Shown piece after piece: positions 25,177 to 36,600 of a stretch of 64,000 bases of DNA. The DNA comes from Acanthochlamys bracteata (Eukaryota; Streptophyta; Magnoliopsida; Pandanales; Velloziaceae). The notes beneath the pieces were generated by a model. That model was not told the DNA's origin, did not search any database, and saw nothing but the letters and a program-made list of their open reading frames with translations. A program made the position numbers and the translations under genes. The stretch spans positions 4,194,001 through 4,258,000 of the forward strand of contig CM034141.1 in assembly GCA_019914995.1 (NCBI GenBank), in the 5' to 3' direction. How positions within the stretch are numbered: the first letter of the stretch is position 1; each line of letters opens with the position of its first letter.

Positions 25177-28100
25177 TCAAGCATTCCAATCTGTCATTTG
25201 TCTCCAAGCATATTTGTTGTTGGAGAGAAGCCTATTGAAAATCGCTACGCTCAAAGGAAACCTTTGTGATATTACAGATTTTGTCCACTCAGGATCTGTT
25301 TTCCCCTGCAGTTGCTGCATCAAACCTGGCTCACACCTATAGATGTAAAGTTCTTTTACGGACTGTGGTAGACCATCTTCTGGTAGCGATTTCACCTTAC
25401 TGCAACGACCTACTTCCAACACTTCGAGAGCAACAAGTGCATATAAACCCCCTAATGAAGTAAGCTCAAAGCAATTACGTACTACCAGCCATTTCAGTTG
25501 AGTGAGGCAGCTCAGTACTTTAGCTGATGGGAGGGACTTCAAATCGTAGCAGTCCCCTATAATCAAAATGGATAAAAAGCTAAGGCCTTGCAGGCATCTA
25601 GAAAACCATCTCCTTGTAAAGCCACCACGCTTAACACGAAGAGATTCAAGACAAACAGGTAGAACTGCAGTGCTCTGGTCTTCTACATTCTCCTCTTCTC
25701 CATTGGAGGTCCCAAAGAGGTGCTGACAGCTAGTAAGTTCACATCTTTTGAGAGAGGTAAGCTCTGACATCATTTCAGAGGGCAATGTGTGATTGTAATC
25801 AGACAGTTCTAGCTCTTCTATGCACATCAGACATTCCGCACGCAGCCAATGTCTTGTAGGAATCATGTTGCTTTCCATCCTCAACCGAATTCTTCGCCCT
25901 AGTGATGATGAAGAGATTGTTTGTATCCTGAAAAATTCTCTTGAGCCAAGAGGAGTTTTTGAAGGTAAACAACTGCTGATAGAGAAGTATCTTAGTGTGC
26001 ACGGGAATGGTGGAAATTTAATTTGGCATTTATTGATTGCTAGCCTTTGAAGACAGGGATATAAGGAATCATCTTCAACGCCCCACCATTCTGATATATT
26101 TGGCATATCACAAAGCTCCAACTCCTCCAATGTTGGAAATATTCTTGAATTTTCAACAGAATTCCTGCAAATCTCGCCACCAATTTTTTTAACTTGATCA
26201 TTACCTACAATTTTCAGTTTCTGAAGACGAGGGAGATATGCTGCATGAGGTAGAATGTTTAACTTGGGGCAATTCTTGACTACGATTCTTCGAAGACTGG
26301 GAAACGAGGAAGCATCTCCATTTCCCCACAATGCTGATAAACTCGGTGAATTACTAAATTGCAGTTCCTCCAATGACTGAAACGTTCTCCTAGTTCCGTA
26401 GCTAGGATTACCATAAGATTGTAGATCAATTTCAGTCAAATAATAGTTCGATTCAATTACTAGTTTCTGTAAACAATGAAGATGTCCTAAAGATGGCACC
26501 CGTTTCGTCTTAAAGTCTTTAATCTCAAGTGTACGCAAACGGGTGAGAAGAGAAGTATCCAACCCTTCTGACCAACTAGATCTTCTACGGAACATGAGCT
26601 CATCCGTCGAAAGTTGTTCTTCAGATTCATGGGTGGGAATTGGCATAACCTCGTAGTAATTTGTTAATGTTAGCTGCTCAATAGCATTTAAGCAATTTAC
26701 ATGCAACCAGGCTTTAGAAGGAATTACTTCACTTGCCATCTTCAAACAAATTCTGGTTCCCTGGGATAGGGGCAAGCTTTCTATAGAGTAATTACAGACT
26801 ATCTTATATTCAACAGATTCTGGTTCCTTCAAATAATTGTAGTCAATAAACAAATGCCTTAGAGAAGAAGGAAATATAGGTAGTCCAATATTGCAAGAAC
26901 GCATCTTCATACCTGAAGACGAGGGAAAAATGAAGGATCTCCCATACCAGAAAATTTTGACAATTTGGGCATGCTGCTTAGTTCCAACTCCTCCAATGAC
27001 GGAAAACCTTTTGACCCGGTAGTATTTTTCCCGCAAAAGTCAGAACCAATTTGCTTCAGATTTATCATATCTCTAATTTTTAATATCCTCAGAAAAGGAA
27101 GATGCCCTAAAGGAGGCAGAGCATGATTGGAACTACCATCTATGCACAAAACTTGTAATCGATAAAGTTGAGATAATGATTCAGGAAAAGCTCCACAAAG
27201 ACGGAGGTAACGAAGGTGTCTAGAGCTAGCATCAAAGTCCACAATACCCACAGCAACACCACCTACATCTAGTACACGAATACATTTGAAGGCAATTGCT
27301 TCTTTGTCTTGAAAAGCCAATTTCTCAATAGGTTGCACAATTTCTCTGGTTTTTTCTGAATTCCGACTATCCTCGGATTCTGTCCTGATCAATACGGTGC
27401 GCAATTTCTCAAGTCTGTTTGTCTTCAATGTAGCTAAAAAAGTCTTATTCTGAGAATGAACAGAAATATGCACATGTCGAATACTTTTAGGAATGCTTAT
27501 TTCCTGCTGAAACCCAATCTCTAAACAGAAATCTTTTGTAACGACTTGAGCCAAATCATGAATCAAGTTGTGGATAGAAAATCTAGGTATTTCCGACAAG
27601 AAAGTATGTTTTTGAAAGAATGATCTTGATACTAATTCATCTAGGTAGCGTTTCCCAAGGACTTCCGCTCTAGTTGGATTGCCAGCTTGAGGTTGCACAA
27701 AACCTTGAGCTATCCATTGATCGACTAACTCATTCAACTCAAACGTCCAATTCTTTGGGAATATACTGCAGTAACAAAAACATGGGCGTAGGTATTCTGG
27801 TAGACGATTGTAGCTCATACGGAGGGTATCTTGGATATTACCAAGACTCTTAGCTCTATAAACATCATTCCAATGGTCAACCTCCAGACAATCCCTTAAC
27901 ACCCCTCCAATGACAGTAGCAGCTAGAGGAGAGCCGTTAATTTTGTCAGCTATTTTCCTACCAATTTCTATTAACACATCATAATTACCTGGTTTCTTAT
28001 TTTGAAAAGCACATTTTTCTAAAAGTAAACAACAATTTTCCTTTGGTAAGCCCTGCAGTAAGATTCTTCTGTCATGAGGAACACGTAGTATATCAGCCAC

Positions 28101-29096
28101 CTCATCCATTTGTGTAGTCACTAAAATTTTTGCTGCCAACGGCACCTTCACACATTGCAGCTAATAGTTCCCCCCACAGTTCTTCGTGCTTGCGGATATT
28201 CCTTTCTCCAGGAAACCACAAATCATCCAGGACAATCAGAAACTTTTTTAATTTTAAAGTAGTTTTCAGATTTTCCAGATGTATTTGGGGGAAGTGTACA
28301 TGACTAGCTGGACTGTCGGAGCGTAAAATCTGTCTCACGATCCTCATTACATCAAAGCCATCAGCAACGGATACCCAACTGATCATGTTGTTGAAATGCT
28401 TATTAATACCTTCATCATTATACACGAGTCTGGCTAGTGTAGTTTTCCCTAGCCCTTGAATACCTGTTATGCAGTAAACAGTAGGAATTTGCTCAGGAGC
28501 ACTTCCTTGCGGCGACCCATCTTGCATCAACAGCCTGATTATATGCTTTTTCTCTTTAACTCGGCCAATAATCTCCATATTAGATGGAAGAAAGGATGTA
28601 GTGTTAAGTGGATATGAAGATTGAGTGGTCGCAATAGTAGTGTAGTAGAAGTTCCGATGTCAAGATTTAGCATGCCAACAATTGGTGTGCCAATGTTGGT
28701 TCTAAGATCTTCTAATTTCTTGACGACCTTACTGAGTCTATCCTTGAAGCCAGTGGAAGTATAAACAGTGGCAGAGAAACATACCCGATGTCGTCTTTCT
28801 TCACGGCCTTTTATCTCCCAGTACTCGAATTCATCCGTCACATCATCGGCCTCGATCAAAGCTTCTTTAAGCTCATCCAGCAAATTCTGGATCCCTGGGA
28901 TTCCCCCTTTCTGTTGTAGAAGCTCAGCTTGTGCTGCAATAGGGTGGATTAGATTCAGAGCGGATTCCAACTTCTGAAGATCGACGTTAACATTCTTGAA
29001 TGGCTTCCAAGCCTCTGAAGCCAACTTCTTAACAAGTGCAGCAGCAGCTGGTGAAAGGAACCATCCGCCTACGGCTAACACAGCTGCCTCCGCCAT
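25177..29096 (-). pseudogene. CC-NB-ARC-LRR disease-resistance gene, frame broken three times
   Basis: Intracellular immune receptor of the RGA/R13L1 kind, about 1300 residues if the frame were continuous. The start MAEAAVLAVGG at 29096 opens a coiled-coil domain (to about 28660). NB-ARC follows: P-loop GIQGLGKTTLA (about 28450), kinase-2 KKFLIVLDDLW, RNBS-B KILVTT (28120), GLPL-like GSPLAA (27930) and an MHD-equivalent reading IHNLIHDLA (27575). LRRs run to the stop at 25177. Three one-base shifts break the frame: near 28640; at an A5 run (minus strand) at 28127-28131; and at about 26908-26912, just after FFPRLQ. All flanking segments remain well conserved, so either decay is recent or these are assembly indels. 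An intron at the last site is less likely, since coding LRR resumes at once. Identity is sure; pseudogene status is not. Confidence 0.85.
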
Positions 29097-29800
29097 TTGT
29101 GAACACCTCCGGTCGCTTCAGATCTGAGACAAGGCAAAAATGCAAACAATCAAAGAGAAGCACTTTGGAAGGTAGACATTCCAATTATTCCATATATAAA
29201 TGTAAAACTGGACCGGGCCGACTCGATTAGTTCGTCTAAATAGTAGCATGTAATAGTTATAGGATCGAACCAGCCTGACCCGATTCTATAGATAGTATCA
29301 GCCGACAAGGTCGGCTCGCCCATTCGGATATTCTTAATATTGATCGGTCAATGTAGATAGTTGACTTTGTCAACATTCATCATTGACCAAATCAAATTTT
29401 ATTTAAAAAATATTTTAAATAATAAAAAATATATTTTAATAATAAAAAAGATTTTATATTTATTTGTATTTTAAAAATAATTTTTATTTTTATTTTTATA
29501 AAAAAGATTAAAATATATCAGGTAAACGAGTTGGAGCGAGTTATAAAAATAAAATCGGGCAAAGCTGTGGTCCTGCCCGGATACTGAATCGGGCCAGCCA
29601 GCCGGCTCACCTATATTTGCACCTGTAGTATTTCCATGCAGCGGTTGCAAAGAAGTTGACCTTCCAAGCTGATTAGATTAGTTTGACCTGTTGTACCAAT
29701 CTACTACTGCCAACCTGGAGCGTCGACATAACAAACAGACAACGACTTCGCCAGCAATGAATTTACTTCATGTTCGCCAAGACTTTCCTGGATCATCTCG
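29097..29800. repeat. Upstream flank of the NB-LRR gene with CGGGCC-bounded tract
   Basis: From about 29205 to 29625, GC-rich patches (GGACCGGGCCGACTCG, CCCGATTCTATAG, then GAATCGGGCCAGCCAGCCGG) enclose an AT-rich middle (29395-29520). This looks like an old dispersed repeat with loosely inverted ends, but no target duplication can be fixed. The promoter of the resistance gene must lie in 29097-29205 or beyond it. Confidence 0.4.
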
Positions 29801-30041
29801 GAGGCGTTTGGCAGTGTTTATGAAATAAATCTTTTCTGAAATAAAAAATATTTTTATTTTTTTAAAAAACGAGCTTTATTTTTTTACTTCAAAAAAATAA
29901 TAAATATGCAATAAAAGGATCTCATTATGTCTCCACTTTCTAAATTTTTAAATAAATTTTTATATATTTATAAAATATGTATTGAAAATCGTGAATGAAA
30001 AATTGAAAAGCTGCTTTTTTCAAACACAATGCCAAACGAGG
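29801..30041 (+). mobile_element. Family A MITE with matching TCG flanks
   Basis: A 241-bp element with ends GAGGCGTTTGGCAGTGTTTA and the complement of CCTCGTTTGGCATTGTGTTT, one of the best-kept inverted repeats of the family. TCG flanks it at 29798-29800 and 30042-30044. AT-rich, non-coding core. Confidence 0.85.
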
Positions 30042-30113
30042 TCGAGCTTGTGGAGTAATTACCATCCAAGTCAGAGTTTCCTTCACCACTTTGGAGAAAA
30101 TTACCTTTACGCT

Positions 30114-30845
30114 CTGTTTGGATTATAGGCAGGCATGGAGAGTGATGATGAAGTTAATAGATTATCCATCTCTACCCATGTTTGTTAAGTCTTTATTAAA
30201 GGAAGTGATGGAGAACTGTTATCCATCATCTTCATTATTCGATGGTTAAATGTGTACCTACCAAATCGATGGGTACACATGGTGACATAAGGAGAAGCAA
30301 TTTTACTTTCCCTTTTATTCTTTTACTTATTTAATTTTTATCTAATTTAATATTTAATTAATTTAATATAAAATTTCAATTCATATTTATTTTTTATTTA
30401 ATATTTTTAAATTAATACATGTTATTTTTTATTATAATAATTTATTTTTTTTTATTTTATTTTATTTTATTTTAATTAGAGAAAATAATATAATTATATG
30501 ATTATTTTTATATTTAATAATTAATATAATTTTATATTAATATTAAAAATTAATTTAAAAGTTATACTAATAGATTTTATTTAAATTTATATTAATAAAT
30601 TAGTTAAAATTATATTAAATAAAGTAATATTAATAGAAATAAAAAGGGTATTTGAGTCTTTTATAAAAAGTTTACTTTCAATACTCATTTATTTATCTAT
30701 CTATCTAAACATAGTTAATTTATTACATTTACCATATATCCAAACATCGTAAGATCAATTAACTATCCTTTTCTATCCGTCCTCTTATTATTTTTCCTAT
30801 CCGCACTCTTACTCTTATTTCTTACATATGAATCCAAATATACTC
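30114..30845 (+). mobile_element. Family B MITE, array copy 1
   Basis: First of four copies in tandem. The left end CGCTCTGTTTGGATTATAGG follows TTA; the right end TATGAATCCAAATATACTC is followed by TTA at the junction with copy 2. It holds the family's GATGATGAAGTTAATAG and GTGTACCTACCAAATCGATG segments, then AT-rich sequence. No coding capacity. Confidence 0.85.
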
Positions 30846-30848
30846 TTA

Positions 30849-31545
30849 CACTTTGTTTGGATGATAGGTAGACATGGGAAAGGATGGTGAAATAAATCAT
30901 TTCCCCATGTCTACTTATATTTTGGAACATCTCATTAATGGACCCCAGCCTTTCCACTATTTAGTAGTTAAATGTGTACCCACCAATTTGGTGGGTACAC
31001 ATGGTGACAAAAAGGGAAACAAATTTGCTTCCTATTTTATCCTTTTTATTTTTTAAATATTTTAAATATTTATTTATAATTTAATATTTAATATTTATTT
31101 AATATTTTTAAATTAAGATATATATATTTTTATTATAATAATTTAAAATTTTTTATATTTATTTAGTTTTAATTAGTGAGGAAATAATAAAATTATATGA
31201 TTAGTTTTTATATTTAATAATTGATATAAGTTTAGATTAATATAAAAAATTAATTTAAAAGTTATATTAATAAAGTTTATTTAGAATTATATTAATAATA
31301 TAGTTAAAGTTATATTAATAAAAGTAATATTAATATAAATAAATAAGGGCATTTGAGTTTTTTATAAAAAATTTACTTCTATTACTCATTCATTTACCCA
31401 TCTATCCAAACATAGTTAATTTATTACCCTCACTATATATCCAAACATCGTAAGATCAATTAACTATCCTTTCCTATCCGTCATCTTATTATTTTTCCTA
31501 TCCGTCATCTTACTCTTATTTCTTACCTATGAATCCAAACATACC
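30849..31545 (+). mobile_element. Family B MITE, array copy 2
   Basis: Same layout and orientation as copy 1: left end CACTTTGTTTGGATGATAGG, GTGTACCCACCAATTTGGTG segment, AT-rich middle, and right end CCTATGAATCCAAACATACC just before TTA. The two copies share the same order of blocks and many long identical stretches by eye. Confidence 0.85.
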
Positions 31546-31548
31546 GTT

Positions 31549-32250
31549 AGGGTTCGTTTGGATTATGGGTATGGATGGGAAGAGATGGTGAAGTTAACAT
31601 ATTCCCTAGGCCTACCCACGTTTGACAATCCTTCATTAAAGGGAAGGATGGGAAACTCTCTCTATCCCTTCTCACTATTCTATAGTTAAATATGTACCCA
31701 TCAAATTAGTTGATACACATAATATTGCTTTCCTTTTATCTTTTTAATTTTCTTATTTTTATAATATTTATTTATAATTTAATATTTATTTTTTATTTAA
31801 TATTTTTAAATTAAGATATGTTATTTTTGTATAATAACTTAAGGTTTTTCATTTATTTAATTTTAATTAATTTTAATTGGTAGAGAAAATAATAAAATTA
31901 TATGATTATTTTTTATAATTAATAATTGATATAATTTTATATTAATAAAAAAATTAATCTAAATATTATATTAATGTAGTTTATTTAAAATTATATTAAT
32001 AAATTAATTAAAGTTATATTAAATAAAGTAATATTAATATAAATAAAAAAGGGTATTTGATTTTTTTATGAAAAGTTTACTTCTATTATTTATTCATTTA
32101 CCCATCTACTCAAACATAATTAATTTGTTACCCTTACTATATATTCAAATATTGTAAGATTAACTAACTATCCTTTCCTATCCGTTCTCTTATTATTTTT
32201 CCTATCTATTTTCTTACTCTTATTTCTTACATTTGAATCCAAACATACCC
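31549..32250 (+). mobile_element. Family B MITE, array copy 3
   Basis: Begins GGGTTCGTTTGGATTATGGG directly after the TTA that closes copy 2, and ends TTTGAATCCAAACATACCC. Same block order as copies 1 and 2. It is followed by TCA rather than TTA and then the truncated fourth copy. Confidence 0.85.
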
Positions 32251-32253
32251 TCA

Positions 32254-32470
32254 GAGATTATAGGTAGATATGGAAAATAATAGTGATAGTAAAGTATTTT
32301 CCCATGTCTATCTATATTTGATTTATATTATTAAAGGGAAGGATGGAGAACTACTTCCATAGTTAAATATGTACCCACCAAATTTACTTTCTCTTTTGTC
32401 CATTTATTTTTTTAATATTTACTTATAATTTAATATTCATTTTTTATTTAATATTTTTAAATTAAGAGAT
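32254..32470 (+). mobile_element. Family B MITE, array copy 4, truncated
   Basis: Carries only the left third of the family (GAGATTATAGGTAGATATGG through GTACCCACCAAATTTAC and the first AT-rich block). It stops near TTAAGAGATATTAAATAG, where unrelated sequence begins. Confidence 0.75.
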
Positions 32471-32670
32471 ATTAAATAGTTATACGGATCAATTTCGGTT
32501 CAGCTCAAATCTGATCTAAATTTGTTTAAATTTTCGGATCAATTTCAAGTTGATTTGAAATTGATCCAAATCTAGCTAAGGGTTGATCCAAATCCAATTT
32601 TTTCGATCTGTTTCGGATCGGATTCGCAAGTCGGGTTAGAAATTGTCACTCCTATGATCAAACAGCCCAA
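32471..32670. repeat. GGATC-rich tract with a perfect hairpin
   Basis: GGATCAA/TTGATCC words recur. Bases 32536-32567 form a 13-bp perfect inverted repeat (GGATCAATTTCAA and its complement) around a 6-base loop. The end reads GGGTTAGAAATTGTCACTCC. It resembles worn repeat DNA and cannot be assigned. Confidence 0.5.
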
Positions 32671-32689
32671 GTAAGTATATTTGTGTGTT

Positions 32690-32915
32690 TAGATTTTCAA
32701 TTCTTTTTTATTTTAATTTTTTATATTTTTTAATAAATTTTTTGTTATTGTTTAGAATTTTTTTCTAAAATTTAAAAGTATATAATCTTTTACATAATAC
32801 ATTTTATTGTTAATTTTTTTTTAAATGAAAAATATAAATTATTCTTTTCAAAATCTAAAAAGTATTTTTTATGTAAAATTTTTTATTCTTAAAAGTACTT
32901 TCAAATTAGTTCTGA
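32690..32915 (-). mobile_element. Probable family A MITE, reversed and diverged
   Basis: AT-rich block whose right side (CTAAAAAGTATTTTTTATG, then CTTAAAAGTACTTTC) reads like the complement of the family A left part. Ends are eroded and no target duplication is visible. Confidence 0.4.
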
Positions 32916-33334
32916 ATCGGCGTCGAAGAGGGTATCGGATATCCTACAAGGTAGGTTCCACATGAAAAGTAAAATCTTTGGTTATTCAATCAATAATCGC
33001 ACTCCACCAAGATTGTGTTTCCCGTCAAAACCCTAGAATTTCATTCTTGAATTATTCATACCCCTAACCGAAATCCTTACCCTGTCTTCTTGGATTCTTC
33101 TATAATTTGTTTCTTCCTTTTTTTTTCTTCTCGCTTGTATACTCCTATTCTACAATTATCCAAGTTCTGAGTTTCAACTCTGCAGAATCGAATTCACAAG
33201 GTTATCAGTTTCATCTTAAATTATTTTCGGATCGATTCCCATTCTTCTCGTTTTCCTTTCAAGGTATTTATCTCTCCTCTCTTTTGGGCTGTTGTGATTT
33301 TCCTTGTCTGTACTAGTGATTTTACTTTGTTTTT

Positions 33335-33484
33335 GTTTTTATCGATCTTCCTGGGTTTATTCTGCTGTTTTCAGTTCATTGGAGAAATCAGAGGTCAAAA
33401 CTAGGGCTTGTTTTTATCGATCTTGCTGCGTTTATTCTGCTGTTTTCAGTTCATTGGAGAAATCAGAGGTTAAAACTAGGGCTT
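33335..33484 (+). repeat. 75-bp perfect-length tandem duplication in the FHA gene leader
   Basis: Bases 33335-33409 and 33410-33484 are direct copies of 75 bp with three mismatches. Each copy contains CTGCTGTTTTCAGTTCATTGG, a possible 3' splice site, and ends near AAACTAGGGCTT. It lies 190 bp upstream of the start codon at 33672, inside the probable 5' UTR or a leader intron, so the duplication doubles a candidate acceptor. Confidence 0.85.
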
Positions 33485-33671
33485 GGCATCTGGAAGATTG
33501 TAACCTAGACTTGGTTTTATTGGCTGGGTGATTATTGCCCGTGTGGGTATGTCGCAAATTTTGTGAGAAGAGTAGAGCTTGAATCTGAGATGACATTCTA
33601 TAAAGTTTGGTTGGAAATGAATAGAAAAATTGGAACTAAAACATTGTGACTAGTTGGAAGAAGAGAAGAGA

Positions 33672-36600
33672 ATGTATAAAGGGAGCTTGGATAGATTCAA
33701 AAAGGCCCAATCACTCGAGCCCTTCTCTGTATCTCTTAATTCATCAAACAGTTCGACTCCAGAAGCAAGGGCTAATGCGCAACCCATAGTTAAATCATAC
33801 CCGTCACAGAATGCTTACCAACAGAATAGTAGGCAGCCACAACAGCCTGCTGTATCAAAACCTACAAGCACTGAAGCAGTTGTTCCGGCTACGCAGATCA
33901 CGCAGGTTGGTGGAGGGCAGTCTACATGGCAGCCACCAGATTGGGCAATCGAGCCCCGATCAGGTGTTTACTATCTGGAGGTTTTAAAAGATGGGGAGGT
34001 GCTTGATAAAATTAATTTGGACAAGAGAAGGCATATTTTTGGAAGGCAGGCAGTTACATGTGATTTTGTTTTGGATCATCAATCTGTTTCTAGACAGCAC
34101 GCTGTTGTTGTTCCTCACAAGAATGGAAGGTTAGAGTTTTGATTTGACTTCTGTGTTCTTTTCCACGTGAATGTTTAGTTTTTTTCTATTGTGACTTGTT
34201 TCATATTGCTTGCAAATTGTTTTTATATGATATACATTTTAGTTGTAATTGCCTGGAATTTTCTTCAGTTTTTGCTTATCTAAAGCGCTTTAATAATCTA
34301 GCATATAGTACTGTCTGATTCATTTATGAGCAGATTAATGTATTTGTCCTCATCTGTTATAGATGATTCAGATGATTTCCAAGTTTGGTTCTTGTAAATA
34401 TCAAAATATGAAGCATCTCTAGTTGCTTCAAAAGGAAAGATGGTCTAACTAGCTGTGGTGTTAGATGATTCATTGATGTTACCGTACAGTTAAAGATGAC
34501 CAACTAAAGCTGAAATTTGGTCTCAGACACTCAATAGCATTAGAATGACTGAAAGCGTCAGTAGATCAAATTTAGTCTACTTGCCAATTATCTAATCTAG
34601 AAGTGGACATTTGAAAAATATTGAACGAGGAAGTAGAAAGTACTTATTGTAGATTACATATAGATATTAGCATGTTAACTGGAAAAGTATGTTTTTGCAT
34701 GAATTTTCTATAGCATGTATGTGCTGATGCAAGTAATTAGCTGCTTGCATGGTTTCTACAAAATTTCTGCATGAGAAAACCACTATAATGGTGTTTGACT
34801 TGACATACCAATGAGACCTGGTTTTACAATTCTATACCTTGGTGTTTGACACCATGACTAAAAAATGCAAACCTGCCAAACAGGCCATTAGTCTCACATG
34901 CTTTTCTTCATCATGTCTTATCTGGAATCCTTGTTTAGCTAGATGTTTATTATAATGAAGCTTATATATGGAGACACAGTGAGAAAATTGCTTGGCTGTT
35001 ACGTTTGTTGTCTTGGAGCCTTTATTTGTGGACTAAGGTCCGATTCTTTAATTTGAAAGGCACATGAAATTTTCGATTTCTATGGCATTAAAGTCGAGCA
35101 CTTATCTATCACGTGCTATGTTGCTATTTTCTATTGTTGAGCTCTCTTGGAGTATTAAGTCAGTTTACTATACAAAACAATGCTATGGCTAATGTTATCT
35201 TGTGTGGATATATTATTTTAGTATGTCATATTATATAATTATTTGTATAAAATAGCATTTTGTAGCTTAGTATATCACAGTATTATAGTTTTGGGTGTTC
35301 GAAAGTTTGATCTACACATTCTAGACAAGTTGGGAACTTTAAGTTTCATATTATTGGAAATTACCAGTTTTGGGTTAATTACAGTCAATTGTTTGTGAGC
35401 TAAGACTTGAGCATAAGACTGTCTACTATGGTTTAGGATTCAAAGCTCTACAGTAATCCATACATAGAATATCAGTGAAATCTGTAAATTCAAATCCTTG
35501 TCTTGTGATGTTCATTGATGTTTTATGATTTTCCTACAAGTGCATTTTGGTACATTGCTTTTTCTTATCTAAAGTTGTTAACAAGGTTTACCATGCATAA
35601 ATTTGGTGTGCCTTCCTCGGTGGTGCCTTGGGACATCAGTCGTGTATCCTGATGCCTGGTGATCTATTCATCTAATAACTAGATTACCATCAATAAATAA
35701 CCATCTGTCCATTAAGTAAGATACAGGACAGCTCTCTGCCATTCAGTAGTTATACATGAAAACTTATTTTCCTACTAAAGCTTGTTAGTATGTTATGTTG
35801 CAGTTAGTGATTAGTATGTACATCTGCAATTTTTGTCCATATTTCATTATTAGTTTCATTGTTTTATTTTATTATCCAGTAGTCTATCATCTTGTTGAAA
35901 GGTTGTAGTGGCCAAAGGGTCATACTTGTGGATACCCTTTTTATCACTTGACCTTATCAACAAATAGAGCTGTTCACATATTGTTAAGCAGTTTTTAGAC
36001 AAGTTAATCTCTTGTAAATGTGTCAATGTAAATTAGGATGCCACTCTCCTAAACTAAATTTGGGTTAGATATATTACAACAATAACTAAGCCTCATCCCA
36101 TTACATGGGGTCAGAAAGAAGAATCCTTTCATGCCATTGTGTTCAATTGAAGATCATTTCCTTGGTCAAGCCACTAATAAGTAAACTCATTTTCACAGTA
36201 GCTTATTAGTGGCTTGACAAAGGATATGACATTCAATCGAAAACGATGGTGTGAAAAGATCCATGTAGGTGACCATATGTAATGTGGATAAGACTTAATT
36301 GTTATTATAGTAGAAAGAATCTAATCCACATTTAGTTAATCCTAGTGGTTTAGATAATTTCTACCGTGCCTAAGTAAACTATTGTTTAAAGGTACTTAGC
36401 GGATTGGCAAATTTGGCTACATAAATTGATACAGACCATGCTTTAGATGGTCTTATCACCTTATTCCATTTTGGAACTATAACAAATTTTGTTACTTGGA
36501 GTTGTGTTTTTTTTTTTCTGCAAGCCCATCATTCTAAATGCATGTCCTTGCTTATTTATCTGATCTTTCTGCAGCATCTATGTGATTGATTTAGGGTCAG

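Noticed and set aside
26907-26912. Possible intron donor (CAG-GTATGA on the minus strand) in the NB-LRR gene
   Set aside because: Conserved LRR sequence resumes at once in another frame, so a one-base shift explains it better than an intron.
33654-33671. Upstream extension of the FHA protein by six residues from a TTG codon
   Set aside because: A plant cytosolic mRNA would normally start at the ATG at 33672, which aligns with the homologue's first residue.
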